Source of the DNA: Tricholoma matsutake
Lineage: Eukaryota; Basidiomycota; Agaricomycetes; Agaricales; Tricholomataceae
Assembly: GCA_026075535.2 (NCBI GenBank)
Contig: AP026543.1
Location: forward strand, 4,464,001 to 4,528,000
Length of the DNA stretch: 64,000 bases
Direction of reading: 5' to 3'
Positions 33,303 through 43,274 of this stretch are shown here, in pieces. The stretch's first letter is position 1. Each line of letters starts with the position of its first letter. A program made the translations under genes and the position numbers. Below the pieces are notes generated by a model that was not told the origin of the DNA, made no database searches, and saw only the letters and a list, made by a program, of their open reading frames with translations.

Positions 33303-33835
33303 GATATTCGAAAGTGAAACCTGCGGCGAAGAAGTCTGATCGGGACTTGTATGTCCGGGCCGGCGTCCACATAAAAGCCCGCCAATTTCCTCCGTCGCTC
33401 CGTCCGTTCACTCGCTACTTACATATTGCTGGCATAGGTTGGCAGTTGGTGACAACAGTGTGATTCATTATAATTTGCTTCTTCAACTTGGGTGGAACGC
33501 CAAATTGGGTGCTACGTGACCGTAGTAACTTGTATGATAGCGATGATCTATTTTTAGGACTACTTTTTCTCGGGATTCGAATTCTTCCCGCTGTGCTTCA
33601 TGGCACTTTTACGTTCTTATTTACATACATCATGCTCCTAACCTTCCTTATCATCTCTCTCTCTCTTACCCATGTCCCTCTCTCCTCCCGGGAAGTTGTC
33701 CAGTTTCCCGTCAACACAAACTCTCAGTGGACTTCATAGCCCACCCTCCACTCCCAGGCTAGGTAGAGGAAGCTGGGTTCGTGATTTTTAAATAATTCAC
33801 ACGCCTCATTCAACTCATTTCTCTTCCCATCAGAA
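33303..33835. other. Promoter region between F-box and SKN1-like genes
   Basis: AT-rich with a pyrimidine-rich stretch (33640-33730, CTCTCTCTCTTACCC). A frame at 33488-33739 has no recognisable domain and overlaps this pyrimidine tract, so I do not call it a gene. The 5' part of the SKN1-like gene may lie here. Confidence 0.4.
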
Positions 33836-36262
33836 TGGTTCGGAGACGCCATATTCTTTCAGCGGCTCAAGGTTGAGTACAATAACCGACAAGGTCAAAC
33901 TTCTTTTTTTATAACAATCTCCTCGTGCCTCAACTTCCTGTAGTTCTCTCTGAACCCTGACCCTCGCCTATGGGGTCACGATTTATCTCCGGACTTGATT
34001 GAACCGGATGATGCCCTCCATAATCCAGATGAGAAATCCGAGCAAGTCGATGACGTTAGTGACAGGCTCTCATGTTCCAGGAGAGGCCTGGCAAATCTTG
34101 GTTGCCTGGTTGTACTTTGTACAGGCATTCTTATGCTCTTGTGGGTGGCAAGAAAATCGATGATCATTCCGAAGCCGACCCGTTTTTTTTTACAGTATTG
34201 GGTACCCGGTCCTTACTTATATCGGCCACGGCTCTTTTGATTCCCCGTTTAATTTGGGTGGAGTCAACTCGAGTGGCCAGGTTAATTATTTGTCCTCCTT
34301 TCTACGTCCATTGATGAAGAACGTTTTTAGGTGCCGTCAATGGGAAACTTCGGGCTGATAGACCAAGAAACACCCAAATCCGCCTACTTCAAGCCTTCGT
34401 ACAGAGACGGCGCTCAATGGCGGCTGGTCTTTTCCGACGAATTCAACACAGATGGCCGTTCATTCTATCCCGGTGATGATCCCTATTGGGAGGCAGCCGA
34501 TCTACATTACTGGGTCTGTAGCAACACTCTTTACCTTAACGGAGAATGCCTGATAAGACATCCATTAGGCGACTAACAACTTGGAATGGTATGATCCGGA
34601 AGCAGTGACCACAGCGAATGGCTCACTTGTAATCACCTTCTCCGAGAAGTCCACACATGATTTAAACTTTCAAGGAGGTATAGTCCAACGTCTTTGTTTC
34701 TGAATTTAACTCATTTTGGTTTCAAAGGCCTTATATCGTCATGGTAAAAAATTTCTTGCAGTAAACGTCCTCAATTCATGATGCTTGCGTTGTTAAGGAA
34801 TAAGTTCTGCTTCACCGGGGGTCAGATTGAGGTGTCCGCCCAACTCCCGGGGACGAATAACGTAGTTGGAATGTGGCCCGCAGTATGGACCATGGGAAAT
34901 CTGGGTCGCGCAGGTTATGGAGCGAGTCTTGAAGGAATGGTAAGCTCATCAATATTTCGGCCAGCTTAAAATGTTAACATCTATAAGTGGCCATACTCTT
35001 ATGATTTTTGTGGCGTTGGGACAGCACCAAATCAGACTCGCAACGGTATACCTTACGCTGCCACAATTAATGGAGACCCCAGTTACAACTATGCATTGTC
35101 ATATTTACCCGGACAACGGCTATCCAGATGCACCTGCGATGGCGAAAGCCATCCGGGGCCGAAACACCCAGATGGGACCTACGTAGGACGGTCTGCGCCA
35201 GAGATAGATGTCTTTGAAGCTCAGGTAGTGCCGTCAAACTCGACCCTACATTTTGACTCACTTGTTGTAGATGAGCGGGAATCCGCTGACAGGTGAAGTG
35301 TCCCAGTCTGCACAGTGGGCGGTGCGCTAAATTTCATTGCTTTATATCATTGCTCTTTTCTTAACGATAGAGCATGTAGCCATTCAACCACGCATGGGTG
35401 TGGGACAATAGTTCTGCCAACATGATTGTCAACAACCCTTCAATATCCAGATTGAACAGTTTCGTGGGTAGCGCAACCCAGCAAGCGACGTCTGTTGTGA
35501 CAAAGACGAATCCAAATTGCTATGAATATGAGGGTGGCTGTTACTCGATTTATGGGTTCGAGGTATGAATCTTTCCTTTATTCGTACACAGAGGCTTAGC
35601 TAGGGCTTTCAATTCCAGTACAAACCTGGTCAATACACCACTTTCTCCCTTCATCGCTTTCTAATCTTGGACTACTATATTTGCTTGTAGGATATGACAA
35701 CGCCGTGAGTGTGCTGCCTGATGAAGGAGTCAGCGTTTGTGCTCACATGTTGCCAAGTATATCTCTTGGGTTTCAGATAATCAAGCTTCTTGGACGTTGA
35801 ATGCTGCCGGTGTGGGTCCTGACCCCGTAGTCGACATCTCTGCGCGAGTTGTACCTCAAGAACCGATGGTTGGTGCTCTCACTCTACATCTTATTATTAA
35901 TCAAGCAAAAAACATTCATTAGTACATCATCGTCAATCTGGGAATGTCCAAGAACTTTGGCGCCGTCGATTTTACTCATTTGACGTTCCCAAATCATCTA
36001 CGAATCGACTATATCCGGATTTACCAACCCCCTCAGGCTATAAATATTGGGTGCAGTCCTCCTAATTTCCCCACTCAAGATTACATTAACAAGTCCGCAT
36101 CTTCATTCCGTGTCAAGCGAACCACGATTATCGCTTACCCCCTCTCATTTACACAGGTATATCGGAGCTTACACGAACCCAAACCTCACGACGTGGAGAG
36201 GTGATTACGGTCAAACATTTCCGAAGAACTCTTTCTTGCAATCATGCAGCAGTGGTGGTTGA
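33836..36262 (+). CDS. Beta-glucan synthesis-associated GH16 protein, SKN1/KRE6 type
   Basis: A membrane protein of the cell wall beta-glucan pathway, with a GH16-like domain in the secretory lumen. About a dozen short introns, all in frame once spliced, join these blocks: LIEPDDALHNPD, the membrane anchor GLANLGCLVVLCTGILML (34085-34140), IGYPVLTYIGHGSFDS, the domain start SMGNFGLIDQETPKSAYFKP, WRLVFSDEFNTDGRSFYPGDDP, TNNLEWYDPEAVTTANGSL, GMWPAVWTMGNLGRAGYG, SYLPGQRLSRCTC, the catalytic-type motif PEIDVFEAQ (E-x-D-x-x-E, about 35200-35224), NPNCYEYEGGCYSIYGFEY, VVPQEPMYIIVNLGMSKNFG, LRIDYIRIYQPPQAINIGC and NPNLTTWRGDYGQTFPKNSFL. The stop is TGA 36260-36262. The start is unresolved: the ATG near 33835 is out of phase with the next exon unless another splice is used. 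Everything after is clear. Confidence 0.9.
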
Positions 36263-36727
36263 CATTGATGTGACTCCGGTATCATTTGTCGGACGATATC
36301 GTATTCTTGGGACTTTTCGGGCACAGTACACTGACTTTTTACTGTTACCGAACAGAAAGAGGGAATACACAATCGTTACTTAAGTTACGTACTGATCGAC
36401 CCGCTAATTCTCTTGTGTATTACTACAGGGTAGATTCTGTAGAATATATGACCAGCTGCATGACAATAGAATACATATTTGTAACTTATATGACATAGTT
36501 TGGACGCAACTTGACTAAGAAGCCTAGTAGGCAAAGTATAGACGTCTAGACTATCCAGTTGCAGGGGCGGTAAAATAAATCCCAGTACAAAATTAGTCCG
36601 TTTACATAATGCATCGAGGTTAATTTGAAAGTTGGTGAATTTATTTCGAGCGCAATTAGTGGGATCTATGGGTGTTATGATATCATATTGGCAAAATTCT
36701 GCTACTTCCCGATAATAAACCGTAGGA
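36263..36727. other. Intergenic region, no gene seen
   Basis: Between the 3' ends of the SKN1-like gene and the accessory gene at 36728. No supported reading frame, tRNA or repeat was seen. Confidence 0.4.
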
Positions 36728-38326
36728 TTACGTCGACAAGGATGTCTCATACATTCCATCGACAAGATGATCTGCCAGATCCTTGAGTTTAGACGGCATT
36801 GAAAGCTCATCGTCCTTTCTTGTGAAGAACGATGCACGGGGAATAGAATGAACACTGAAAAGTTGGTGTGGTGAGCATTTCCTGATGGGGCCAGGACCAT
36901 GGTGGTAGCTTACCTTTGGGACAATAAGGTCAGCGCATCATTTCCGTTCTTCTCTATGTCTTCAAGGCTAGTAACCGGCTCACTGAACTTTTCACAACAC
37001 GCCTGTGCAAATCTCAATGCAGCTTCCCAGTTATCAGTCGATTTGCGACCGCCATTCCTCCCTTTTGCAGTAAGCTTCGAAGGAAGCTTCGAAGGCCGCG
37101 AGGACGGTCAGCTTTGGTCAATAAGCCTAATTACAACAGTTCACCTCCCGTCCAGATGAGCCTTTCCGCATCTCTTCAGGCAAGGAACCAATCAGCAAGA
37201 ACTGTGGATTCACCTGTAAGTATACAAAAATGCACTAACATCGTTGTTTTTTGCCCTATCTCTGCTCTTCTCTAAGGTCGCGCATAGACCATCCATATAG
37301 GCCGACAGAATGAGACCAAAAATCTTATCGGAAACTACAAAGAAGGGACATCAGCTCCAAGTGACTATGGTAAAATAAAAAGTAGGTACCATCGACCATC
37401 TCAGCCAATGAACCGGGCCTCTTATTTATGATAAGGATTGTCTCATCAAAACAGAATTTCTTGGTGATGGGATCATACGAATAGAAGGAAAACATAATGG
37501 CATTGGTTAGCAGGCCATAAACATGCAATCCAGCAAACTCGATTGTCATATTTTCTTTGGCAGCAGCTGGATACAACTCAAACACAGCACATTCATGTAC
37601 AAAAAGAAACCATGCACACAGAAGTGCAAGGAAGAGTTGAGCCAAAGCATTGGAATCCGGCAGAACAAGCTTGAACTCAATGATGAAGAAAAGGACACCT
37701 CCTACCATGAAGATCTACCAGAGTACTCACTTCAGGGCCTGGACAGATTGAATATCAAACTATGGATGAACTTCATGCTCAACTTCGCCTCCGGTGGAAT
37801 ATATGGTCTCGGTCATTGCCTGCTCAGGCTTGTCGATGACTCGACCATGAAACAAAGCTATAATCGGAACAATATACTGCAGCAACACATCATCAATAAG
37901 CACATAGCAAGGGTCCACTTTTTAGTTGACATACCAGCTCTAAAATCCTCAGCCTTGCTTGCTCTTGTGTTTGATAAACTGTCTCGCAATAGACATCTTG
38001 CCAATACCAAGCATTTTGAAACATAGTCTTTTGAAAAGAGGGTGGGAGACGATATAGAGGGGTAGAGTAGGGTATAAATTGAACCTTTTCAGGATTTGTG
38101 GGCAGTCCATATTGTGAGGCGAAATCAGCCCATTTTATGGTTGAGAAAGAGGGGAGAGCACTCCTAGCCATTTAAAGGTGGCAGTGGGGATGTCCCCTTT
38201 ATGGCCCAGTACAGCAGCAAGTTCATCATGGGTAAGGTCCAAAAGTCCGTCTACTATTCCCCTATCCAAATTGATACAATCAATGACATCCTCAACGACT
38301 ATATCCTCGGTACAGCATTTGGGCAT
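36728..38326 (-). CDS. Accessory Agaricomycete protein, possible PD-(D/E)XK nuclease fold
   Basis: A gene of about nine exons. The first six are 38162-38326, 37935-38084, 37772-37876, 37618-37714, 37390-37566 and 37240-37334; all phases agree, and further exons run to TAA at 36728-36730. The product has about 380 residues. Blocks are HDELAAVLGHKGDIPTATFKW, PLYRLPPSFQKTMFQNAWYW, IALFHGRVIDKPEQAMTETI, then VGGVLFFIIEFKL (hydrophobic strand followed by E-x-K), NMTIEFAGLHVYGLLTNAI, SYDPITKKFCFDETILI, KIFGLILSAYMDGL, NWEAALRFAQACCEKF and FTRKDDELSMPSKLKDLADHL. I recall relatives in other mushrooms but no studied function. The strand with E-F-K and a preceding acidic segment (EHEIFMV) suggests a PD-(D/E)XK-like nuclease core; this is inference. 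No stops occur, so it is likely functional. Neighbours are broken genes. Confidence 0.6.
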
Positions 38327-38387
38327 GGCTTGATGGATGTTAAGGAAGACGTGAAGAAGGACGGATATGTGATGTGACGGTAAACTT

Positions 38388-39036
38388 GTGTTTACATGGC
38401 ACAACTGTCGTGAACCATTCAGCTGCTCGTTCGTATCAACTCTACACAATCGTTATGGTTTCCAATTTGACGTTATAGGTGAATTCATTGCGTCTGCAGG
38501 GGATGGTATGACCTGTTCCTTTCAATATATAGCTAACATGTCCACTGCACAGACGGCTTGGTTATTAATATGGGCTCCTTCGACCAACCCTCAGCCGGGC
38601 ACATACAGCAGTGATCCAAGTCCACAAAGTCTTCAGCATGAAAAAGAATTCTGGAAACGTTTCGGTCCGTGTTTGACTTCCATACCATCCACCTTGTCCT
38701 GACTCCTAACTTACTTTACATAGATGTACCACAATGCAAGTATACGACTTGGCCTGGAGTCCTACTGGGGAGTATATCATCGCTGGAAGTACGGACTACA
38801 CTGCTATAGTTTTTACACTGCGGACGGTACACCACCTTTCATTTCTCCCAAAGTTGACCTCATCATTAAATAACAGGAATATGTGTCCACGAAACTTAGG
38901 AGCATTACGTCTAAGGCGTAGCTTGGGACCCTCTCAACGAGCAATCCAAAGTAGTGACCGCTCCATGCACATCTATCGCATCTCCACCAAGCAAGGTACC
39001 TTCGAGGCCCATGCTATCGGCAAGAACACACGCATG
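38388..39036 (+). pseudogene. CAF-1 p60 subunit (CAC2/CHAF1B) fragment
   Basis: Middle part of the WD40 chaperone subunit that deposits H3-H4 behind replication forks. Visible pieces are GEFIASAGD, LLIWAPSTNPQPGTYSSDPSPQSLQHEKEFWK, MQVYDLAWSPTGEYIIAGSTDYTAIVF, VAWDPLNE and SSDRSMHIYRISTKQGTFEAHAIGKNTRM. One extra A near 38570 shifts the frame between DDGLVI and IWAPS. Two stops (TAG and TAA) lie in the exon with CVHE...HYV. The fragment lacks the N-terminal repeats and everything after the NTRM segment. It is a relic; a full copy is presumably elsewhere in the genome. Confidence 0.82.
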
Positions 39037-39060
39037 TGGCTGATTAGTTTTCAACAACTT

Positions 39061-39723
39061 ACCCTTCCAAAGGGCTAGCCATCCTTCTCCACGAAAAATG
39101 CAGATCCGTTTCATCATGCCCCACACGCCGTCGGCTCTCCCCACTGGAATGATGTATTCCGGTCGCGTACTGTCCTCCTGCACTGAACGGCGCACAACGT
39201 AACCCTGATCATCCGTTTGCCTCGTAAGAGGGTGGCGAGCAGTGGGTATACTCTGCGGATCGGCAAAGTACGATTCATCGTTTGAAGAATCGCTCAGCTA
39301 ATTTTTGTCTCTTCAGCACGGAAGTATGCATGATACGGGCGTAAGGCCCACCACGTCATCGTTTTCTTCTATGTATTCCGGCTCCTCGGGTTCTCCCACA
39401 TGTCGAGGAACCCATTGCACTTGAAGCAACAGCTTTCCGACCTCCCATGGCATGGCAATAGCAGTACTAGTGTACTGCCACACAGCGGACGCGACGAGTG
39501 TCTTGAGAAGATTTGCAGCATTGCTACTTGATGGCTCGCTTAGGTCAAGAGAAGGGGAGAGATCGAAGATGGAGTTGTGGGAGGGTCTTGTAGACCACTG
39601 GTGTGAAGGGCCTGACGGTGCTGGCTCTGATGCTTGAACTGGTTGCGGAGAGGTGGGTGGAATGAAAGCCCAAGCAGACGACGGGTCGATGTAAAGTTCA
39701 CGCAAGGATGCCGGTGCACTCAT
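39061..39723 (-). pseudogene. UGO1 mitochondrial fusion protein, N-terminal fragment
   Basis: Ugo1 is an outer-membrane carrier-like protein needed for mitochondrial fusion. The ATG at 39723 starts SAPASLRELYIDPSSAWAFIP, followed by STRPSHNSIFDLSPSL, SAVWQYTSTAIAMPWEVGKLLLQVQWVPRHV, and, after a gap with introns, RRSVQEDSTRPEYIIPVGRADGVWGMMKR and GEGWLALWKG. The similarity ends abruptly at 39061, only about 24 bp from the end of the CAF-1 fragment on the other strand. The carrier domain and C-terminus are missing, so I call it a truncated pseudogene. Confidence 0.8.
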
Positions 39724-40289
39724 AGTACAGGTATGAATCCTCTCACTCCGAGCGGATATTTCAAATGGCTGGGCACTGGAGACCACAAACAAAGCTTTGT
39801 AAAGAGGTCTTAACTCTCACCGAAGAAAACAGCGGCTTGCATTTTGGGGCTTCCACTGCATATAGCGATTATCTCGAAGGCTCCTTTATGCAGGTTATGT
39901 CAAAATCCAGAGGAAAGCACCTCATTTATGGCTCCTAATTTCCGGTGCATTAAGTAATCATCATGATGTCATTATGTAAACACACTAAAAATAAAAAATT
40001 TGTAAGTACTGAGGATTTATTTTACCGCGCCTGCGACTGGTTGGGAGTCTTGGGTAAAGTACTCAATGCAGTATATTAAACAGACTGAGGTTATGACTAT
40101 CATGCGAACATCGTACCTTCTAACAGTGCCTTAGTCCAAAGATAAATGGTACAAAATCCACTAACATTCAGCTTGACATTGTGAATAGAGTATATTTAGT
40201 TCACATATCCTTTCTCCAGGTAGGTTAACAAGCATCAACGAGACCCTTATATGATTCACTTCGCAAGAAAGATCCTGGCATAAATTACC
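39724..40289. other. Intergenic region, no gene seen
   Basis: AT-rich sequence between the UGO1 fragment start and the haspin 3' end. No domain or RNA signal found. Confidence 0.45.
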
Positions 40290-43005
40290 TCAAGACGTGG
40301 GCTTCACCCATCCCTTCTTCACAGCATACGCCACGATTTCACCAGCACAGGAAGGGCCAGTCATTACATGAGCTTTGACTTGTGCTAGCGCTTGCGTCTT
40401 TCGTCTACCCTTCCCTTTCGTGGCTGGTTTGATTTTACCTGATGGAGCAAGTGCGCTGACGCAGTTTCCTAGCCAAGCCTCGATATCTTTAAGACAGTTG
40501 TAGCAGTCATTTTCGGTGAATGCGGCTGTAAGATGGGTGGCAGCTTCAGGAGTCCTTGCCTTTCGTGAGACTGTGGGAGGTTTGAGGCGTTTAGAATGGA
40601 GGAGTTTAAGGGCTAGATAGTGCAACCACTGCGCCAGCGGGTCAAGTTACATGATGTGATGGATGACCAAAATCACGTACCATTACGTTCGTCATGGGAT
40701 TAAAATCCTCCCAAGCACCTTTATTATACTCCCGCATAATGCGATACACATCAAATTGGTAGTCACCTTTCAAGCGCAAGGCAACCATAAGCCATTCAAT
40801 TCGAAGAGAACAAACTGCAATCTAACCTTCGCCCATAAATACCTCATCATCGAAAGGTGTCCAATGCACCCGTTCTCCGCCCGCACCATCACCCGCATCC
40901 ATTCTTGATAAGCCCAGGTCAATTAAAGTTCCGCGTACACCATGAGCTAAGTCGTCCATAGGAAGGCGCGTCGACAATGTTTTCGATTGGTTCTGGTTCA
41001 GCGATTTGAGCGGCGAGGGACCAGTAGTAGGAAGATTCTTGACTAGAATTTGACCCCAATGGAGATCGCGATGCTGCGAGCCCAAGGATGCATGAACATC
41101 AGAAAACGAACGGTTGTGCTGAGCACCTACCTCAAACGATACGAGTTGTTCTGCATGTGCAAGGGCTTTGGAGACTTGCCAAAATATGCTGCATGCTTGT
41201 CTCCAGCCCATTTTGCTAGCATTTACAAATTTGTATGTTTCCAGATCTAGTCCGCCATTGGGAAGCACAATGATGGCGTATACCTGCGAAACGAGAAAAG
41301 TATCTATGTTCATGGGAGGGTGTGGTATTGAGTATTTATTAATATAAGAAGCTAATCGAGACGTGTACATACCAGGCCGCACGCTTTCCGAACCTTTCGT
41401 TTCGTGATACTCATCCCAAAGCCTAAGCAACAGCTCAGGGTATTTCCCCCTGACAATATACGTCTTTAAAAGCTTCACAAAGCCATCACATACCTCGCCC
41501 ATTACGCGAGTTACGATTATCTCCTTTCTTACGTCTTTAGCATCACTTGGTGCCGGTCCATCTTCCACCTCGCCACTGTCGTTGCATTTTACGTTCGCCT
41601 TTAGCTTGCTGGTCGATACATCGCAGGTGGATTCATCTCGCAAGGGAATTACTTTGAGAACCACATCGCCGATGCCGAAGACTTCTGAGTAACTTGCCTC
41701 TCCAATTTTCCTGAAAGTGGCGCCAGTAGGCTCACCATTCTCTGACCGGACAACAGGATCGAAGGGGAAGGTGTCAATAAAGGAAGAAAATTCGATAGGA
41801 CCACAGGTCTCTTGATGGCATTCCTCCAGAAGAGGTTGGAGATAACTAGGGTACTCAGGCTCGGTGTGGAAAGAGGTGTTAGTATGTGACGAGGAAGCTA
41901 GCTCAAGTTCTTCGAACTCCAAGGAAAGGTCCAAATCCGTACATGTTGGAGATGGTGGCGAGCGTGGTTCAAATAAATGTCCACTGCGAGAAACCCGAAT
42001 GGGAGTAAGCCGACGTGGTCTGAGAGGTGGGGAATGAATTGGCTGATAAGAGTTGGCAGGCGGCGGCGGTTTTGACGATGCCAATAACGAAGAAGTCGTT
42101 TTCACAGATTTTTTGGTTGGATAAATGGAATATGGGGCTGGTGGAACGGCGACGTCCAAGACGCGTAGTGATTCAGCCCTAACCTCGCCGCTGGATGATA
42201 GCTGCGATGTGGTGGTTATTTTACATGCATGTTGTATAGCTGGAGCATCGTCATCAGACTCTGAATCAGAGTATATTGTAAGAGCACGTCTCGCCGATCG
42301 TTTCGTCTTATTGGGTTGCTCGACGAACTCGGCATCGTTGGCGGTAGAGTCAGGGGGAGGCTGGCTGGGCTTTTCTACAGTAAGAGGGCGTTTCGATCCG
42401 GTGTTTCCCTGGCTAAAGGGGTTCATTTCAATATCAGTTCGAGATACTCTTCTCTCCTGTTTTACACTTTTCCCATTCTCGTCCAAAATAATGATATTCA
42501 TGTCCACCAATGGCGAGAACGGCTTGCTTCGCTTCAGAGGCGTTGCCTTCGCTTGAGGTGACCATCCAGCTGGGACAGCCGGAGATCCGGGTACGTTAAG
42601 GGGAAATTTACCGAAGGGTGTTCTCGGAGGAATGATTACTGTGTCGAACCCAGCTTTTGAACTCAAAGCTTTCGTCATCGATTTGGCAGTGGATGATTCT
42701 CGTTTCGGAGCTTCTGCGTCTATTATCTGAGCTATGCGAGGCCCTTGCTTCCCAGCCAGCAGTACAGGAGAGAGTCGTTTCCTCCTGTTCATGCGTACGA
42801 CCTTTGGGGAAGGAGTCCTGGGCTTGAACGGGATAGCATTCTCACGTTTCTTCATCCTGGATGCAATAGGGGCCCGTTGGATGGGTTCCAAATCTTCGAG
42901 TATGCTGACAGCTTCTCCAGACTGAAAACGCTCTTCAGAGACGTTGACAATGCGTTGGCTACGCTTGCCATAAGAAAAAACCTGCTTCGTTCGAGTTCCG
43001 AGCAT
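40290..43005 (-). CDS. Haspin-like protein kinase
   Basis: Haspin phosphorylates histone H3 Thr3 in mitosis, the mark that recruits the chromosomal passenger complex. From the ATG at 43005 a long basic disordered N-terminus begins MLGTRTKQVFSYGKRSQRIVNV. The kinase domain follows: GATFRKIGEASYSEVFGI, VVLKVIPL (Lys), KEIIVTRVMGE, GFVKLLKTYIVRG, LRLWDEYHETKGSESVRP, YAIIVLPNGG, the catalytic loop HRDLHWGQILVKN, and IDLGLSRM in the DFG position. Two introns lie within this frame without stops (about 41290-41380 and 41077-41135). After about 40822 two short exons carry DYQFDVYRIMREYNKGAWEDFNP and WLHYLALKLLHSKRL; the stop is at 40290. The upstream extension from 43179 is probably untranslated. Confidence 0.9.
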
Positions 43006-43274
43006 AATGGTGAATGTAAGTGTGAAGAGAAGTAGCAGCACTGTCACCGCAGGGCTACTTGTAAGGTGCGAGCTGAGTGTTGTAGAAATTGTGGCAAGAG
43101 ATGCCAAAGAAGCGAAGCTTCGAGTAGAACTTGAGCTTGATCTATTTTGGGATTCAACCAGCGACGCGAAGTAGCACATGATCGAGATCGAGTGACGATC
43201 ACGTGATTATCGCGTCTTAACAGATTGTGTTTGTTTTTTGTGCAACTCGATCTGCTTTGCTGTCTGCTACGACC
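43006..43274. promoter_or_regulatory. Shared divergent promoter of haspin and INCENP
   Basis: 269 bp separate the haspin ATG (minus) from the INCENP ATG (plus). The stretch contains GATCACGTGATTATCGCG at about 43197-43214, a palindrome TCACGTGA centred on an E-box. Bidirectional control of two mitotic partners is inferred. Confidence 0.55.

Noticed and set aside
33488..33739. An 83-residue hydrophobic frame upstream of the SKN1-like gene
   Set aside because: No start context or domain; the hydrophobicity follows from the pyrimidine-rich tract.
36385..36900. A 171-residue minus frame over the end of the accessory gene
   Set aside because: It crosses the final exon in another frame; the spliced reading has family-like sequence and this one does not.
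43005..43179. Upstream extension of haspin with a hydrophobic stretch
   Set aside because: Haspin is nuclear, and homologues begin near MLGTRTK; the extension is probably 5' UTR.
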